A DNA stretch of 64,000 bases, taken from assembly GCA_009760885.1 (NCBI GenBank), contig CM019696.1:42268221-42332220 (forward strand). Reading direction: 5' to 3'. Under the pieces are notes generated by a model that was not told the origin of the DNA, ran no database searches, and was given only the letters and a program-made list of their open reading frames with translations. The position numbers and the translations under genes were made by a program. Of the stretch, positions 11,470 to 24,200 are shown one piece after another. Origin of the DNA: Achatina immaculata. Lineage: Eukaryota > Mollusca > Gastropoda > Stylommatophora > Achatinidae. Each line of letters begins with the position of its first letter. Position 1 is the stretch's first letter.

Positions 11470-11800
11470 AGGGTCATGGTCCATTGGATCCTGTCACACT
11501 GTGGAATACTGAGGAGCGCTGAGGCTGAATATCTGTCTGTCCTGTGACGTAACATTTCCAGAACGTTGTCCCTCTCACAGCCGTCCTGAATGCAATGTGG
11601 TCTTGCGCAAGCTGACCAGCGTCTCGCAATGACACATTCAGGCTTTCCGTGATGTCCTGAGTCCACCTGCGGTGAGCCTGTCCTTTTCTCTTTTGCCAGG
11701 CAAATCTGGTAGCAGGCAACTTCAGCCACATTGTCTGATACAATGACGCCAAAGCTACAATCAACATCAGTACAGTAAGCCACTGATTGACCAGCATAAC
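11470..11800 (-). mobile_element. LINE-G C-terminal fragment
   Basis: The - frame has QKRKGQAHRRWTQDITESL followed by AGQLAQDHIAFRTAVRG. This is the usual LINE C-terminus layout: basic RGRxRxxW-like motif, then AQDRxxFRTAV. The flanking residues are not recognisable. Probably a decayed 3' piece; its boundaries are uncertain. Confidence 0.6.
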
Positions 11801-11809
11801 CCATCAACT

Positions 11810-12230
11810 AATGGTGAGATGTGGAAAATATTGCGCCAGAACAAAACCACCATCTTCAGACCACGTACAAGACGACACCAAGTGTGGACACGCTTGTGTG
11901 GCCTGGGTCTGTCACACAGAGCTACATGCCAGACAGGTTTTCAGAGTCCAGGTCACATCTTTTGTCAAGAAACTGACCCAGCTCTGGCCTCAAGGGGCCA
12001 AACCGGAAAAAAAAGACCAACAAGAATGAACAGAAAAGAGAGGATGTATGGGATTAAGAATGGGCAGAAAAGAGAGGACAGAAAGGATTAAGAATGGGCA
12101 GAAAAGAGAGAATGGAAAGGATTATGAATGAACAGAAAAGAGAAGATTTCCCTGGAGCTACATTGGAAGATAAGCTCTGGGGGCCATAACATGATCTAAA
12201 AATAATAATAATAATAACAATAACGACACG
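11810..12230 (+). mobile_element. LINE-H 3' end, invaded by GA-rich repeat
   Basis: The + frame reads MWKILRQNKTTIFRPRTRRHQ, then GLSHRATCQTGFQSPGHIFC, like the zinc-finger end of RNase-H-bearing LINEs. After a break it resumes near 12150 with GATLEDKLWG and ends in an (ATA)n tail near 12200-12225. A 126-bp GA-rich block (12023-12148) sits inside and matches an array in lysozyme intron 4. Confidence 0.5.
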
Positions 12231-12613
12231 GTCTACTTAGACAATAAATAGAGGCTAGAACCACGGAACGCAGAATAAGTAGAGTTTCTTTCCGCTCTGA
12301 CTCTCTCCATGATGGTACATCTTGTCAAGCTGTCGTGTTCACTTGTTGGTGTGATCTACCCATTGATACCGTATGTATACATCTGCTTGTAGGCCAGGAA
12401 ATTCTGCCTCATTCTGAATATAAAGTATGTGAGAAGTTCAGTTGTAGTTTTTTTAAAATTATTATTTTCTTCTTGTACCAGTGTCTGTCGCCTTTTCTGT
12501 TAGAAGCAGCACAAACATATTCAGAATCGCCATATAGGAGAGAAATCAGAAGCTTTGGCACACACAAAAAAAGTAAGAGAACATGGAGTTTATTGCCTGT
12601 ACATATACACAGA
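12231..12613. other. non-coding, nothing recognised
   Basis: AT-rich. Overlapping 96- and 95-codon frames lie on opposite strands without domains. Confidence 0.45.
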
Positions 12614-13155
12614 CGAGGTACATAAGCAGATATTATAGCAAGAATAGGAAAGGCTAGAGCAGCATTTCTACAACTGATAAACATATGGAAGATCAATGGA
12701 ATGTTCTTAACAACAAAACAGACTGTTCAACACAGATGTCATATCGGTCCTGTTTATGGATCAGAAACATGGACAACATCAGCCAAAAGTACCAGGAGAC
12801 TGCATACCTTGCTAACACCTGCCTAAGGAAGATCCTTCACATCAGATGGCCAGATGCCACTACCAATGAGAGCTTTGGCAGAAAACAAATCAACCCACAG
12901 TGCAAGAAATGGTAATGAAAAGATACTGGAGATGGATAGGACATATACTTTGAAAGCCTATCACAAAAATAATCAGACAAGCTCTCACCTGAAATTACCT
13001 GGGTAATTCTAGGAAGACCTAGAAACACGTAGTGAAGGAGACTTGAATAGACTACACCTGGAGACGAGTAGAAGAAGCAGCCCAGGACAGAAATAAATGG
13101 AGAGCTCTTGTTGATGGAATATGCCCTAGACAGGAGTAAAGAAGGCAGGAAGTTT
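12614..13155 (+). mobile_element. LINE-F-like C-terminal region
   Basis: In shifting frames the + strand reads IIARIGKARAAFLQLINIWK, NTCLRKILHIRWPDATTNES, then GRPRNT and AQDRNKWRALVD-like residues near 13085-13115. This is the order of a LINE thumb and C-terminus. Several frameshifts and stops show decay. Confidence 0.68.
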
Positions 13156-13239
13156 ATTGCGGGCAGCAGATACATGGACAAGTTATCATTTAACATTATT
13201 CGTATTATATTGTACAAGGCAAAAAAGGAGAAGGAAGAG

Positions 13240-13755
13240 GATATTTCCCTTGACCTGTCGGCACACTAGAGTGAGATATGGTGTTAGAGCACATTTTTTC
13301 CTTGACCTGTCGGCACACTAGAGTGAGATATGGTGTTAGAGCACATTTTTTTCCTTGACCTGTCGGCACACTAGAGTGAGATATGGTGTTAGAGCACATT
13401 TTTTCCTTGACCTTACGGCACACTAGAGTGAGATATGGTGTTAGAGCACATTTTTTCCTTGACCTGTCGGCACACTAGAGTGAGATATGGTGTTAGAGCA
13501 CATTTTTTCCTTGACCTGTCGGCACACTACAGTGAGATATGGTATTAGAGCACATTTTTTCCTTGACCTCTTGGCACACTAGAGTGAGATATGGTGTTAG
13601 AGCACATTTTTTCCTTGACCTCTTGGCACACTAGAGTGAGATATGGTGTTAGGGCACATTTTTTCCTTGACCTCTTGGCACACTAGAGTGGGATATTTTG
13701 TTAGAGCCCATATTTTCATTCACATGTCGGCACACTAGAGTGGGATATGGTCACG
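13240..13755. repeat. 52/53-bp minisatellite amplified from a SINE
   Basis: About ten units with core 'ttgacctgtcggcacactag' and 'gatatggtgttagagcaca'. The same words occur once or twice in the SINE body at 14255-14330 and in the fragment at 45880, so the array is the SINE 3' part expanded in place. It merges into SINE copy 1 at 13720. Confidence 0.88.
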
Positions 13756-13900
13756 CTTTTCTGCCTTTCCTTCCCCAACTCCAGAAGCCAGGTATGAATT
13801 TCTACGGCCTGGGTTACTGGACCATGAAATTCTTCATGAGAGAATAGTGCACTAACCATTATACTGTACCTGAAATGTAGTGACCACTGAAACTCTTCAT
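13720..13900 (-). mobile_element. tRNA-like SINE, copy 1
   Basis: Read on -, the head 'gtataatggttagtgcatta' resembles a tRNA A-box region. The body contains 'tggcttctggagttgggg' and then the words that form the adjacent minisatellite. The head region (about 13827-13904) is itself partly duplicated around the U2-like insert. Confidence 0.62.
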
Positions 13901-13932
13901 GAGGAAAAAAAAAATTTTAAACGACGAAAACA

Positions 13933-14112
13933 ACAGGCCGTGACCCGGTGGTACTGCAAACCGGGTCCGCCCGTAACGAGATGTGGACCATACCCCCGGC
14001 ATCAATGTGCAGGGCAGGCCTCGAGCATCTCGTTTGTTCCAAATAACGATCAAAGTGTAGATACTACAGAGCGCAGAACTACACTTTGATCTTAGCCAAA
14101 AGGCCGAGAAGC
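13933..14112 (-). pseudogene. U2 snRNA-derived relic
   Basis: The - strand begins GCTTCTCGGCCTTTTGGCTA, the hallmark 5' stem-loop I of U2 snRNA. It ends with a stem-loop IV-like segment around TTTGCAGTACC, flanked by GGACCCGG and CCGGGTC. The length (~180 nt) fits U2. The middle does not: the branch-site and stem-loop II region is replaced by a perfect 13-bp inverted repeat (14048-14060 with 14079-14091). A stem-loop III-like stem (ACGAGATG with CATCTCGT) is present. It lies inside SINE-head repeats. I infer a retroposed pseudogene or the U2-like head of a SINE, not a working gene. Confidence 0.7.
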
Positions 14113-14190
14113 AATGTACCTGAAATGTAATAACCACTGAAATTCTTCATGAGAGAATAATGCACTAACCATTATACTGTACCAAAAAGT
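14113..14190 (-). mobile_element. SINE head repeat flanking the U2 relic
   Basis: 'tgtacctgaaatgta' through 'cactaaccattatactgt' repeats the segment at 13827-13904, so the U2 relic sits between two similar SINE-head copies. Confidence 0.5.
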
Positions 14191-14194
14191 GTAA

Positions 14195-14440
14195 AATATT
14201 ATTTAAAAAAATTATATTATATAAAAAAAGTAAAGGTAACCCTGTCATGCCTTAGAGGCACATAGGGATATGGTGTTATTGCCCATAGTTTCCTTGACCT
14301 GTCAGCACACTAGAGGGTGATATGGTCAGTATCACGCTTGGCTGCCTTTTACTTCCCCAACTCCAGAAGAAGTCGGGTACCCATTTCTACAGCTGTGTGA
14401 CTGGGGTGCCGCCGGCCAGATTCGAACTCCCGACCTTATA
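14195..14440 (-). mobile_element. tRNA-like SINE, copy 2
   Basis: On - it carries a B-box-like 'gggagttcgaatct', a body with 'cttctggagttggggaag', and the words that were amplified at 13240-13755. Body words match copy 1, defining a family. The A-box half is missing or diverged. Confidence 0.65.
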
Positions 14441-15130
14441 TTAAGTATGTGATTTTTGAGGTTTGAATTGAGATGAGGTTAACGATGATGATTATTTATT
14501 TCTTACTTATTATTTATTACTATTTCTTCTTGTTAATTCTTCTTACTTTCTTATATAATTAATCTCCTTCATCTCACTTCTCCACTTACTTCACTCTCTT
14601 TTCTCGCTTCTCACCCGCAATCTCACTCCTTCATATTTTAAATTTACTCACTCTTTATCGCCGTCACATGGCCGTCAGTGGAGATTTCTCTAGTGCTCGT
14701 GGCTTAAACCGCCAGCCTAATGTCATGAGATGGTGCCCAATAAAATATCGGCTGGAACACTCTCTATTACTGAGCCTCTCCTGACGATCATACCCAGGCT
14801 CTTTTCCTCTGTCAGATGGAGTCCACATAAGCATTCACAAAGAGTTTTAATGATCTGATAGTTTCTCAAAAATGTTTTTTTAATGGTTTGTTGAAATAAG
14901 ATAAGCGAGCATTCACACAACGGGAACTTATGTTGTCTTAGATAATCTCAAAATATGCAGTCAAATCCTAAGTTCAGCTATGACTTGCTTACAACTACGA
15001 TCTATATAGCATGAGAGAAAAAAAACATCTGCCTTGCTTCTTCCTTTTTTAAAGATATATTTTGAAAAGAAAGAAAAGACAATCTACAAGTCCTGTGGAG
15101 CTTATTAAAAAAAAAACAACTAATATCTAG
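14441..15130. other. AT-rich region upstream of the lysozyme gene
   Basis: Unique, pyrimidine-rich then AT-rich sequence. It probably holds upstream regulatory DNA, but no site can be called with confidence. Confidence 0.4.
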
Positions 15131-15138
15131 TATTTAAA
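15131..15138 (+). promoter_or_regulatory. candidate TATA box of the lysozyme gene
   Basis: 'tatttaaa' lies 84-91 bp upstream of the start codon, a plausible distance for a short 5' UTR. A competing reading is a 5'-UTR intron ending at 'ccttcacag' (15185). Confidence 0.3.
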
Positions 15139-15221
15139 GACTAACAGGCGCTGATAGTAAGCCACTTTCCATTCTTCCTTCACAGGAGAGTGTCACTGTT
15201 TTTATTGAAAATATTTTTAAA

Positions 15222-15267
15222 ATGATTTCTGTACTTATCTTTGCTCTTGTGGCGTATACAGAGGCAG
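15222..15267 (+). CDS. LYG: lysozyme exon 1 (signal peptide)
   Basis: It encodes residues 1-15 plus the first base of Ala16: a short hydrophobic secretion signal. The donor is g|gtaggt at 15268. I chose this ATG because the frame joins exon 2 in phase 1 and no upstream in-frame ATG extends the signal. 5' UTR may begin at 15186. Confidence 0.85.
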
Positions 15268-18200
15268 GTAGGTAGATAGTTTTAACATTTATATATTGTA
15301 ACATTTTTAGAATGAAGCACTATTTATGAATTTTAAAATAATTAATAATCAGTAAAATGGTTTATAAATTGTAAAATCATTTCAGTGTCTAAATCTATTT
15401 ATACAGTAAATAATATAATGATTTAAAAATAGCAATATAATTATTAAACCACAGCATATAAGTTACAAATAATACCATGAGTTATAAATAATAACATGTG
15501 GTTAAATAAGAAATAAAATTACTATATTTCTAATATCGTGTTTGAATTATAATCATATTTCTTATAAACAATTTTGTGTTTTTATCATTTAATCGTCATC
15601 ATTCATGATATAAAAGTCACCACCTATTTAATCGTCATCATTCTTGATGTAAAAATCACCACCCATTTAATCGTCATCATTCATGATGTAAAAGTCAGCT
15701 ATTTATTCATGTGTTCAGAAATAACTCTCAGAAACTTGTTTATTGGGGGGGGGGGGGGGGGGGGGAAGGGGAGAGAGAGAGAGCAAATTTTCGCTGTTAA
15801 AATTAAGTATTAAAAATGAAGGAAAAAGAAAACCTCACTCACTCACTCGCTCGCTCACTTCTTGCAGCTCACGATCTTGATGTGAGAATTTGAACAGAAA
15901 GAATTCAAGGATTCTCAACCAAAGTGACGTTTGTTGTTGTTGTTGTTATTTTTGTTGTTGTTGTTGCTATTATTGTTGCTGTTGTTGATGATGACTGTGC
16001 CAAAACTGATTCGGATTCACGCAGATCTATTCCATGAGTCTCACGGGCTCCAGTTTTATGATTTGCTAAATTTCCTAGTGGATACAAGTCGACTTCACAT
16101 TTGGATACAAATCGACTTCTCATAGTGGATATAAGTGGACTTCCCATAGTGGATACAAATCGACTTCTCATAGTGGATACAAGTCGACTTCTTATAGTGG
16201 ATACGAGCTGACTTTCCATAGTGGATACATGCCGATTTCTCATATATGATTATATAATACAAGTGGACTTGTCATAGTGAATACAAATCAATTTTTCATA
16301 ACTTAGATATCTTTATTTTTTTAAAGAAAAAATTATGTCCTGAAGTAACTAAAAAAAAAAAAAATCACTATTTCCGTAGGGAGAAAAACTGACGAATGAA
16401 AGTAAGACTAGAATGATGGTGAGGAAAACTGTCACAAATTAAAGTAGGACTAGAATGATAGAGAGGAAAACTGTCACGAATGAAAGCAAGACTAGGATGA
16501 TAAGGAGGAAAACTGTCACAAATGAAAGCAAGACTAGAATGCTAAAGAGGAAACTCACAACTGAAAGTAAGACTAGAATGCTCATCAATAAAACATATTT
16601 AAAGAAAATAAAACTGACTGCACAGTTTTGTTCTCCAAGATCTTTGAATGTATATTACATACAGATAACTACATCGACCTTCCATGGGGTGTGGCTTTCT
16701 CATAAATCATTACATTGTCACATCCATGACCTATAACTTACCAGTATACCAGTTCATCGTCACATCCAAGAGAGTGTGACTTTCCTATAAATAACCATAT
16801 CATAACATCCAAAGAATATGACTTTCCTATAAATCATTACATCGCTACTTTCATAGATTGTGATTTCTCCATAAATCATGAAACTGTCACTTCCATGACG
16901 CAAAACCATCTCTAAGTTGGTGTTTTGTGTATCTACGAAATACTGGAATTCTTTAACTTTACGCGAAGTTGAGAGTTGGACTTGCCAGAAAAATAAGAGT
17001 ATTTTCTCACCTTGTTGGCGCTCCTGTGTCATCATGGCACTTACTGATTACATAAGACGTTTAGGTATTTAGTGAGCAAAGCGTGATGTTCGATATCATT
17101 CAGTTACAATCACTCAGAAGCCTGTCTAGTGAAGGAGACGAAGGCTATCGTCCGAAATATTGTTCATTGTTTTCTTTACTTCTTAAAATTATTTATTTTT
17201 TAAATATAAATTTCTCTACTTCATTTCTTTTATTATCTGATCTTTTAATATATGACCGTTCAGTCCTTCCATTAGGAAAACCAAATGAAAACTTGTTAGG
17301 TCCCAGTATTCGGCAATAATTCGTCGACTGGTTGTAATAAAAGATTGTGATAAAATATTTTAATAAAAGATTTACCGCAAGTAAACTTTTCTGCTCTCTT
17401 AGCTACCAGAACTTGTCACGGTGACGTCACCAAATTAAGTCCCACGGGTCAACACAACGGAGGTGAGTGAACATTTTTATACATTTAGGACACGGAAGAT
17501 GAAGACATTGAAGAACATATTGCAATGCCATAAGTTTGGAACTCACTTAGGTTTGTTCATTGCTTGTTGTCTGGCACTCATTTAGGTTTGTTCATTGCTT
17601 GTTTTCTGGCATTGACTTAGGTTTGTTCATTGCTTTTTGTCTGGCATTAATGTACGCTTGTTCATTGCTTGTTGTCTGGCACTAACTTAGTTTTGTTCAT
17701 TGCTTGTTATCTGGCACTCACTTAGGTTTGTTCATTGCTTGTTGTCTGGCACTAACTAAAGTTTGTTCATTGCTTGTTTTCTGGCATTGACTTAGGTTTG
17801 TTCATTGCTTTTTGTCTGGCATTAATGTACGCTTGTTCATTGCTTGTTGTCTGGCACTAACTTAGTTTTGTTCATTGCTTGTTATCTGGCACTCACTTAG
17901 GTTTGTTCATTGCTTGTTGTCTGGCACTAACTAAAGTTTGTTCATTGCTTGTTTTCTGGCATTGACTTAGGTTTGTTCATTGCTTTTTGTCTGGCATTAA
18001 TGTACGCTTGTTCATTGCTTGTTGTCTGGCACTAACTTAGGTTTGTTCATTGCTTGTTATCTGGCACTCACTTAGGTTTGTTCATTGCTTGTTGTCTGGC
18101 ACTAACTAAAGTTTGTTCATTGCTTGTTTTCTGGCATTGACTTAGGTTTGTTAATTACCTGTTGTCTGGAAGCCATTCAGTTTTGTTCATCGCTTGTTGT

Positions 18201-21200
18201 CTGGCACACACTTAGTTTTGTTCATTGCTTGTTGTCTGGCACACACTTAGTTTTGTTCATTGTTTGTTGTCTGGCACACACTTAGTCTTAGTTTTGTTCA
18301 TTGTTTGTTGTCTGGCACACACTTAGTTTTGTTCATTGCGTGTTGTCTGGCACACACTTAGTTTTGTTCATTGCTTGTTGTCTGGCACTCACTTAGGTTT
18401 GTTCATTGCTTGTTGTCTGGCACTGACGTAGGTTTGTTCATTGCCTGTTGTCTGGCACTAACTTAGATTTGCACACTGCTTGTAGCTAGCCTAAACTGAG
18501 AAACCTGAAGTAATGGGAAGAAAAAAAAAATCAAGTACTTGAAGAATTAACCCATTTTATAGGAAAATAAAGTACAATTCTCTGAAAGAAGATCTATCCC
18601 AGAGGATACATGAGATGAAGCCTGCCATTTATAAAAAGAAATTGTTAAGAATGCCAAATAATATTTTAACATGTAATGATAAAATAATTCTAGAATGGGA
18701 GATTTTCTTTCTTGTGTAAAAGTAATTTGATTTTCAGCATGTTACCTTTACTTAACAGTAGAAGATATTGATCAAAGGGTAACATTTTGTCGTTAACTTT
18801 CTTTAGTAAACAAATTTATGCTACCCTGTATAAACAATGGAATGAATTTAAGAACACAGATATAAGATAGACGATATAAGACAACTGACAAAACAAACAA
18901 GGCAGCTGAAATATGTATCGATGAGGAAAAACTGGAAGAACTGGAGAGTTTTCTTGGATCACTACTAACTAATAATGGAGTTACAATGAGGGAAATTAAA
19001 AGGAGGACATCTATCGCTCTTCAGAAAGTAAAACAACTAAAGAATCTGTGGAGAGGAACAGACAGAACTGCAAAAATAAGATTTTTAAGGTCATGCATCT
19101 TTCCCATCGCAACATATGCCTGTGAGACCTGGACACTTAACAAAACAGCTGAGAAACACGTAAATGCCTTTGAATGTAAATGGTACAGAAGAGTTCTTCA
19201 AATATCATGGACACAAAAAAAGAACAAATATATCCATAGTACAAGAACTTAATATTGAAGAAGGCTGGCTAGTAAAGAGAGAAAACTTAAATAATTTGGA
19301 CACATTAAACGTCATGATACTCTACAAACGACCGTCTTTGAAGGATATATAATGGAGGAAAAGAAAGAGAGGATGACCAAGGTGAAGATGGCTGCAAGAC
19401 ATCGTTGATGATCTGCAAATGGATGCATCAGCAGCAGACCATCTTGCTCACAACCGAGAGGCCTATATGAATGCTGTTAGGGAGGCAACGTTCCACAATG
19501 GACACGGAAATGAATGAATTAATGAATGAGCAAACAACAATCTGTCTCTTGAGTGATCAGAAAAAAGAAGATGGACATATGTAGGCCATTTGATGAGAAG
19601 AAACAATCAGAGAATACCAAAACAAGCTATCAAGTGGAGCACAATAGGCCGAAGAAAAAGAGGTCGACCACATGAAACTCTAAAGAGGATACTGTTAAAA
19701 GAAACCAGTTTAGTTGGCATAACATCACTTGATGAAGTTGAAAAACTCGCCGAAAACAGGAAAACTTGGCAAACAACTATGCGAGCCCCATGTGAGTTTT
19801 AACGGCAAGGAAGGATGTAAGATGTAAGTCTAAACAAATTAGGTTCATCAACAATTTTCTGTCTTTAGAAACTTACAGTGTTCAGCAGTCTTCGGTAATT
19901 AACAACTTTCTGTCATAAAAAATGTATGTTATTAACAACTTTCTGTCATCAATAACTTTATACAAGCTACAACTTTATCCGTCAAAAACAACTTTGTCGT
20001 CAACAAATCTCTTTAATTAACAGCTTTTGTCACAGACAGATTTATACAAGCACGTATTTTCTGTCATGAACAAATTTCTATAATTAACAACTTTTTGTCA
20101 TCAACAAATTTCTGTAAATAACAACTTTCTGTCATCAACAAATTTTTATAATTAACAACTTTCTGTCATCAACAAATTTGAACAACCAATAACTTTCTGT
20201 CATCAACAAATTTGCACAACGAATAACTTTCTTTCATCAACAAATTTGCACAACCAATAACTTTCTGTCATCAATAAATTTCCAAAAGCAACAATTTATG
20301 TCATCAACAAAATTTATATTATTTAACATCTTTTTTATCACCAACGCATTTATACATGCTACAACTTTCTGTTATAAATAAAAAAGAACTTTGAACTATT
20401 CATCAATCATCCGCGCAATCACACACATAGAGGCACACACACGCACACACTCTCTGTGTGTCTTACGCGCACATACACACACTTGTCCAGGTAGCTGATT
20501 CTGTTGTTCTAGTGGAAGTTTTTATGTTCCACTAACAAGGTGTGGCAGCCTCGCACCAGGACGCAGCACATGATCTTCCTTATCTGGAACAGCATCGGTC
20601 CTGCTACCAGGCATCCGCAGACAACAACTGTAAGTCTCACCTACACACATCTGTCTGCTTTTTCTCTGTCTCACCTACACACATCTGTCTGTTTTTCTCT
20701 GTCTTATCTACACACAACTGTCTGCTTTTTCTCTGTCTTACCTATAAACATCTGTCTGTAATTCTCACCTACACACATCTATCTGTTTTTCTCTGTCTTA
20801 CCTACACACATCTGTCTGTTTTTCTCTGTCTCACCTACACACATCTGTCTGTTTTTCTCTGTCTTACCTACACACATCTGTCTGTTTTTCTCTGTCTTAC
20901 CTACACACATCTGTCTGTTTTTCTCTGTCTTACCTACACACATATGTCTGTTTTTCTCTGTCTTACCTACACACATCTGTCTGTTTTTATCTGTCTTACC
21001 TTGTTTTTCTCTGTCTTACCTACACACATATGTCTGTTTTTCTCTGTCTTACCTACACACATCTGTCTGTTTTTCTTTGTCTTACCTACACGGATATGTC
21101 TGCTTTTCTCTGTCTTACCTACACACCTCTGTCTGTTTTTCTCTGTCTTACCTACACACATCTGTCTGCTTTTCTCTGTCTCGCCTACACACATCTATCT

Positions 21201-24200
21201 GTTTTTCTCTGTCTCGCCTACACACATCTGTCTGTTTTTCTCTGTCTCACATACACACATCTGTCTGCTTTTCTCTGTCTCGCCTACACACATCTGTCTG
21301 TTTTTCTCTGTCTTACCTACACAGATCTATCTGTTTTTCTCTGTCTCACGTACACACTTCTGTCTGCTTTTCTCTGTCTCGCCTACACACATCTGTCTGT
21401 TTTTCTCTGTCTCACCTACACAGATCTATCTGTTTTTCTCTGTCTTACCTACACACATCTGTCCGCTTTTCTCTGTCTCGCATACACACATCTGTCTGTT
21501 TTTCTCTGTCTCACCTACACACATCTGTCTGTTTTTCTCTGTCTCGCCTACACACATCTATCTGTTTTTCTTTGTCTTACCTATACGCATCTGTCTGTTT
21601 TTCTCTGTCTCACCTACACACATCTGTCTGTTTTTCTCTGTCTCACCTATACACATCTGTCTGTTTTTCTCTGTCTCACACAAACCCGTCTGTTGAATTT
21701 AGAATTTTCTAGAAACTTATCTTTCATATACAGCCCCCTGATTATACCAAATTCTCTGACCAGCTGTTTTGCACTCATATAAGCTTTAACATACAGAGAT
21801 AGCAAAGATAAGCCTGCATTTATTCGTTCTGGAAGTTGTGAAAATATCTTAGATAAATAACATGGAAAACACATTTTTAAAAAATGAAAACCAATGGCAC
21901 CTGATGATCTTCAAAAGTAGTAACAACTTTATATTAATTATAACTGTTGATACAGAATTGCATGTTATCGTTGTACCAGTTAATAAAGAATTTTTTTTTT
22001 TTACTTTTTTGCTGGATACAGATTGCTGTCTTTCTTTTGTTGCTGCAGATTTGTGCTAAAGCAGCACCGGCTAAAGCAGAATCTTTTGCTTACTTTGCGT
22101 CTCAGTTAATTCCTTCTCTAACTTCTCCTGCATTATTCTGCAGATAACAATTGAAGTGCTAGGAGTTGTTTCTGAGTTAGTTACACGCAGTCTTCAGACT
22201 CACACTCACTCCCAGATTCTTTCTAACCTTGTCTTGGCACAAACAGGTACGGAAGACCAAGCCAGCGTGACAAGTTGATATGGCATTTATTAGATAGACT
22301 TGATGATAATGAAGATGGCGACGAAAATACTGACTGCCCGCAGGTTGCCTTGCCACATGGCAAGTCCATACATAAGTTCCGAACATTCCAATAACTAAGA
22401 CGGGACATCACATCTTCTCGACAGGAACACGAATCCATCCACACAGCTTCACATCCAGACGTAGACTTACTCATCTCAAAGGTCTTCTCCACAATCACCT
22501 GTCTCGGGATTCTCTCCCCACGTGACAATCTTCTCCAGAAATCTCGAACTTCCCTACCCCAGAAGTCCAAAAGAGAAAATCACAAAGCATTTGCCCTTAC
22601 GGTAATTAACACAATTACCTCCCTTATTCTGTTATCTTGTGCTCATTAATTAATAAATCTGTACTTTAAAAAAAAAGTTTTAACATACACATAGCTAAAA
22701 TTTCTTCTTATGTTCGCTAGTCACGCCTGGGGAATCATCAGCCACTATTCTCTATGATTTTGCCAAAACAGTCGATGAAAAAATCTGGAAGACAAGACAG
22801 CATTTGTCATAGTGTCATGTACATCATGTGCTCACAGAATAATATTGTGTACGTGATGTATAACATTTCCACAGAAAAAGTGCCAGTTTTTTTATAATTA
22901 TTTGGCTACGCACCATAAGTAATAACAGTTTATGTGATTATATAAAGTTCACCATAAAATCAGTTGTTGAGTTTAACTTCGTTCTTAGTATACGAACCTT
23001 CAGGACAACTGCCTATTAAATACTACACTAAAGTAAATATTCTGAAACTGCCAGACTGTTTAAGTAGTCATTTTGAACTTGGCAAACTGTTTAAGTAGTC
23101 ATTTTGAACTTGGCAAGCTGTTTTAAGTAGTCATGCTGAAATTGGCAAAATGTTTAAGTAGTCATTTTGAAATTGGCAAACTGTTTAAGTAGTCGTGCTG
23201 AAACTGGCAAACTGTTTAAGTAGTTATGCTGAAACTGGCAAACTGTTTAAGTAGTTATTTTGAAATTGGCAAACATCCATGCTGAAATTGGCACAAACTA
23301 TTCAGACGAACGATATTCAGTCCACAGTTTAACAGACTGACAGCGACATGGCCCGAGGGACAGATCAAGATTGGCATGTTTGCATTCTGTCCTTCGCTTA
23401 CTTAACTCCTATGTTGGGAGGTTTTATAGCATGTCTGGAAAATGTTGATTGATTCGCTAACTGGAGGTCATTCAGCTTATCTTTAACGTAGGGAAATATT
23501 TTCCACTAAACTAATCTTTGCAACAGAAAACACTTTTCACGTCAGTCATAGGAAAAACATATTTTTTGTTACATTCTAGCGACTGAAAAAAAAAAATTAA
23601 ACTAACAAATATTGACTCTGATATCAAACATGTGACAGCAACATTTGTTCTGTCATATAGACAAAGACTTCGGTCTAGACACAGAAATGTTTCTACTTTA
23701 CTCAAATACAGACATTAACATACGAAAATGTTGTCAATGTCATTTGTGTAAAATTTACAGTCAGACATAAAAATACCATGCTGATGTAAATGTTACTGTT
23801 AACATATGAATAACGTTCTAAATGTTACAGTTAACACACGAATAACGTTCTAAATGTTACGATTAACACACCAATAATGTAAATGTTACGGTTAACACAT
23901 GAATAACGTGGTAAATGTTACGGTTAAACACATGAGTAACATTTTAAATGTTACACTTAACACACAAATAATGTAAATGTTACTGTCCAAATGGCTGGAA
24001 CATGAGAGGGAGAAGATGAGGAGAAAAACCATCAATTTTGCAAGTAAATGAAAGATAATGATGAGGACGATAAAGACAGCGGTAACAATTTCAGGCATTC
24101 AGGCATCAGTTATTGCAGCCGTTGCTAGCAGAGAATCTAGAGGCGGCTCTTTACTTGTTAGCACAGGCGGGTACGGAGACAACGGTCACGCCTGGGGAAT

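Noticed and set aside
13933..14112. functional U2 snRNA gene
   Set aside because: The branch-site and stem-loop II region is replaced by a palindrome, and it is embedded in SINE-like repeats.
20542..21696. 384-codon + frame as a gene
   Set aside because: Its first 30 residues are lysozyme exon 3; the rest is a 33-bp array after a good splice donor.
22711..22800. alternative lysozyme exon at the 19-bp match
   Set aside because: The frame after the match soon reaches a stop, there is no donor at the matching place, and upstream catalytic codons are absent.
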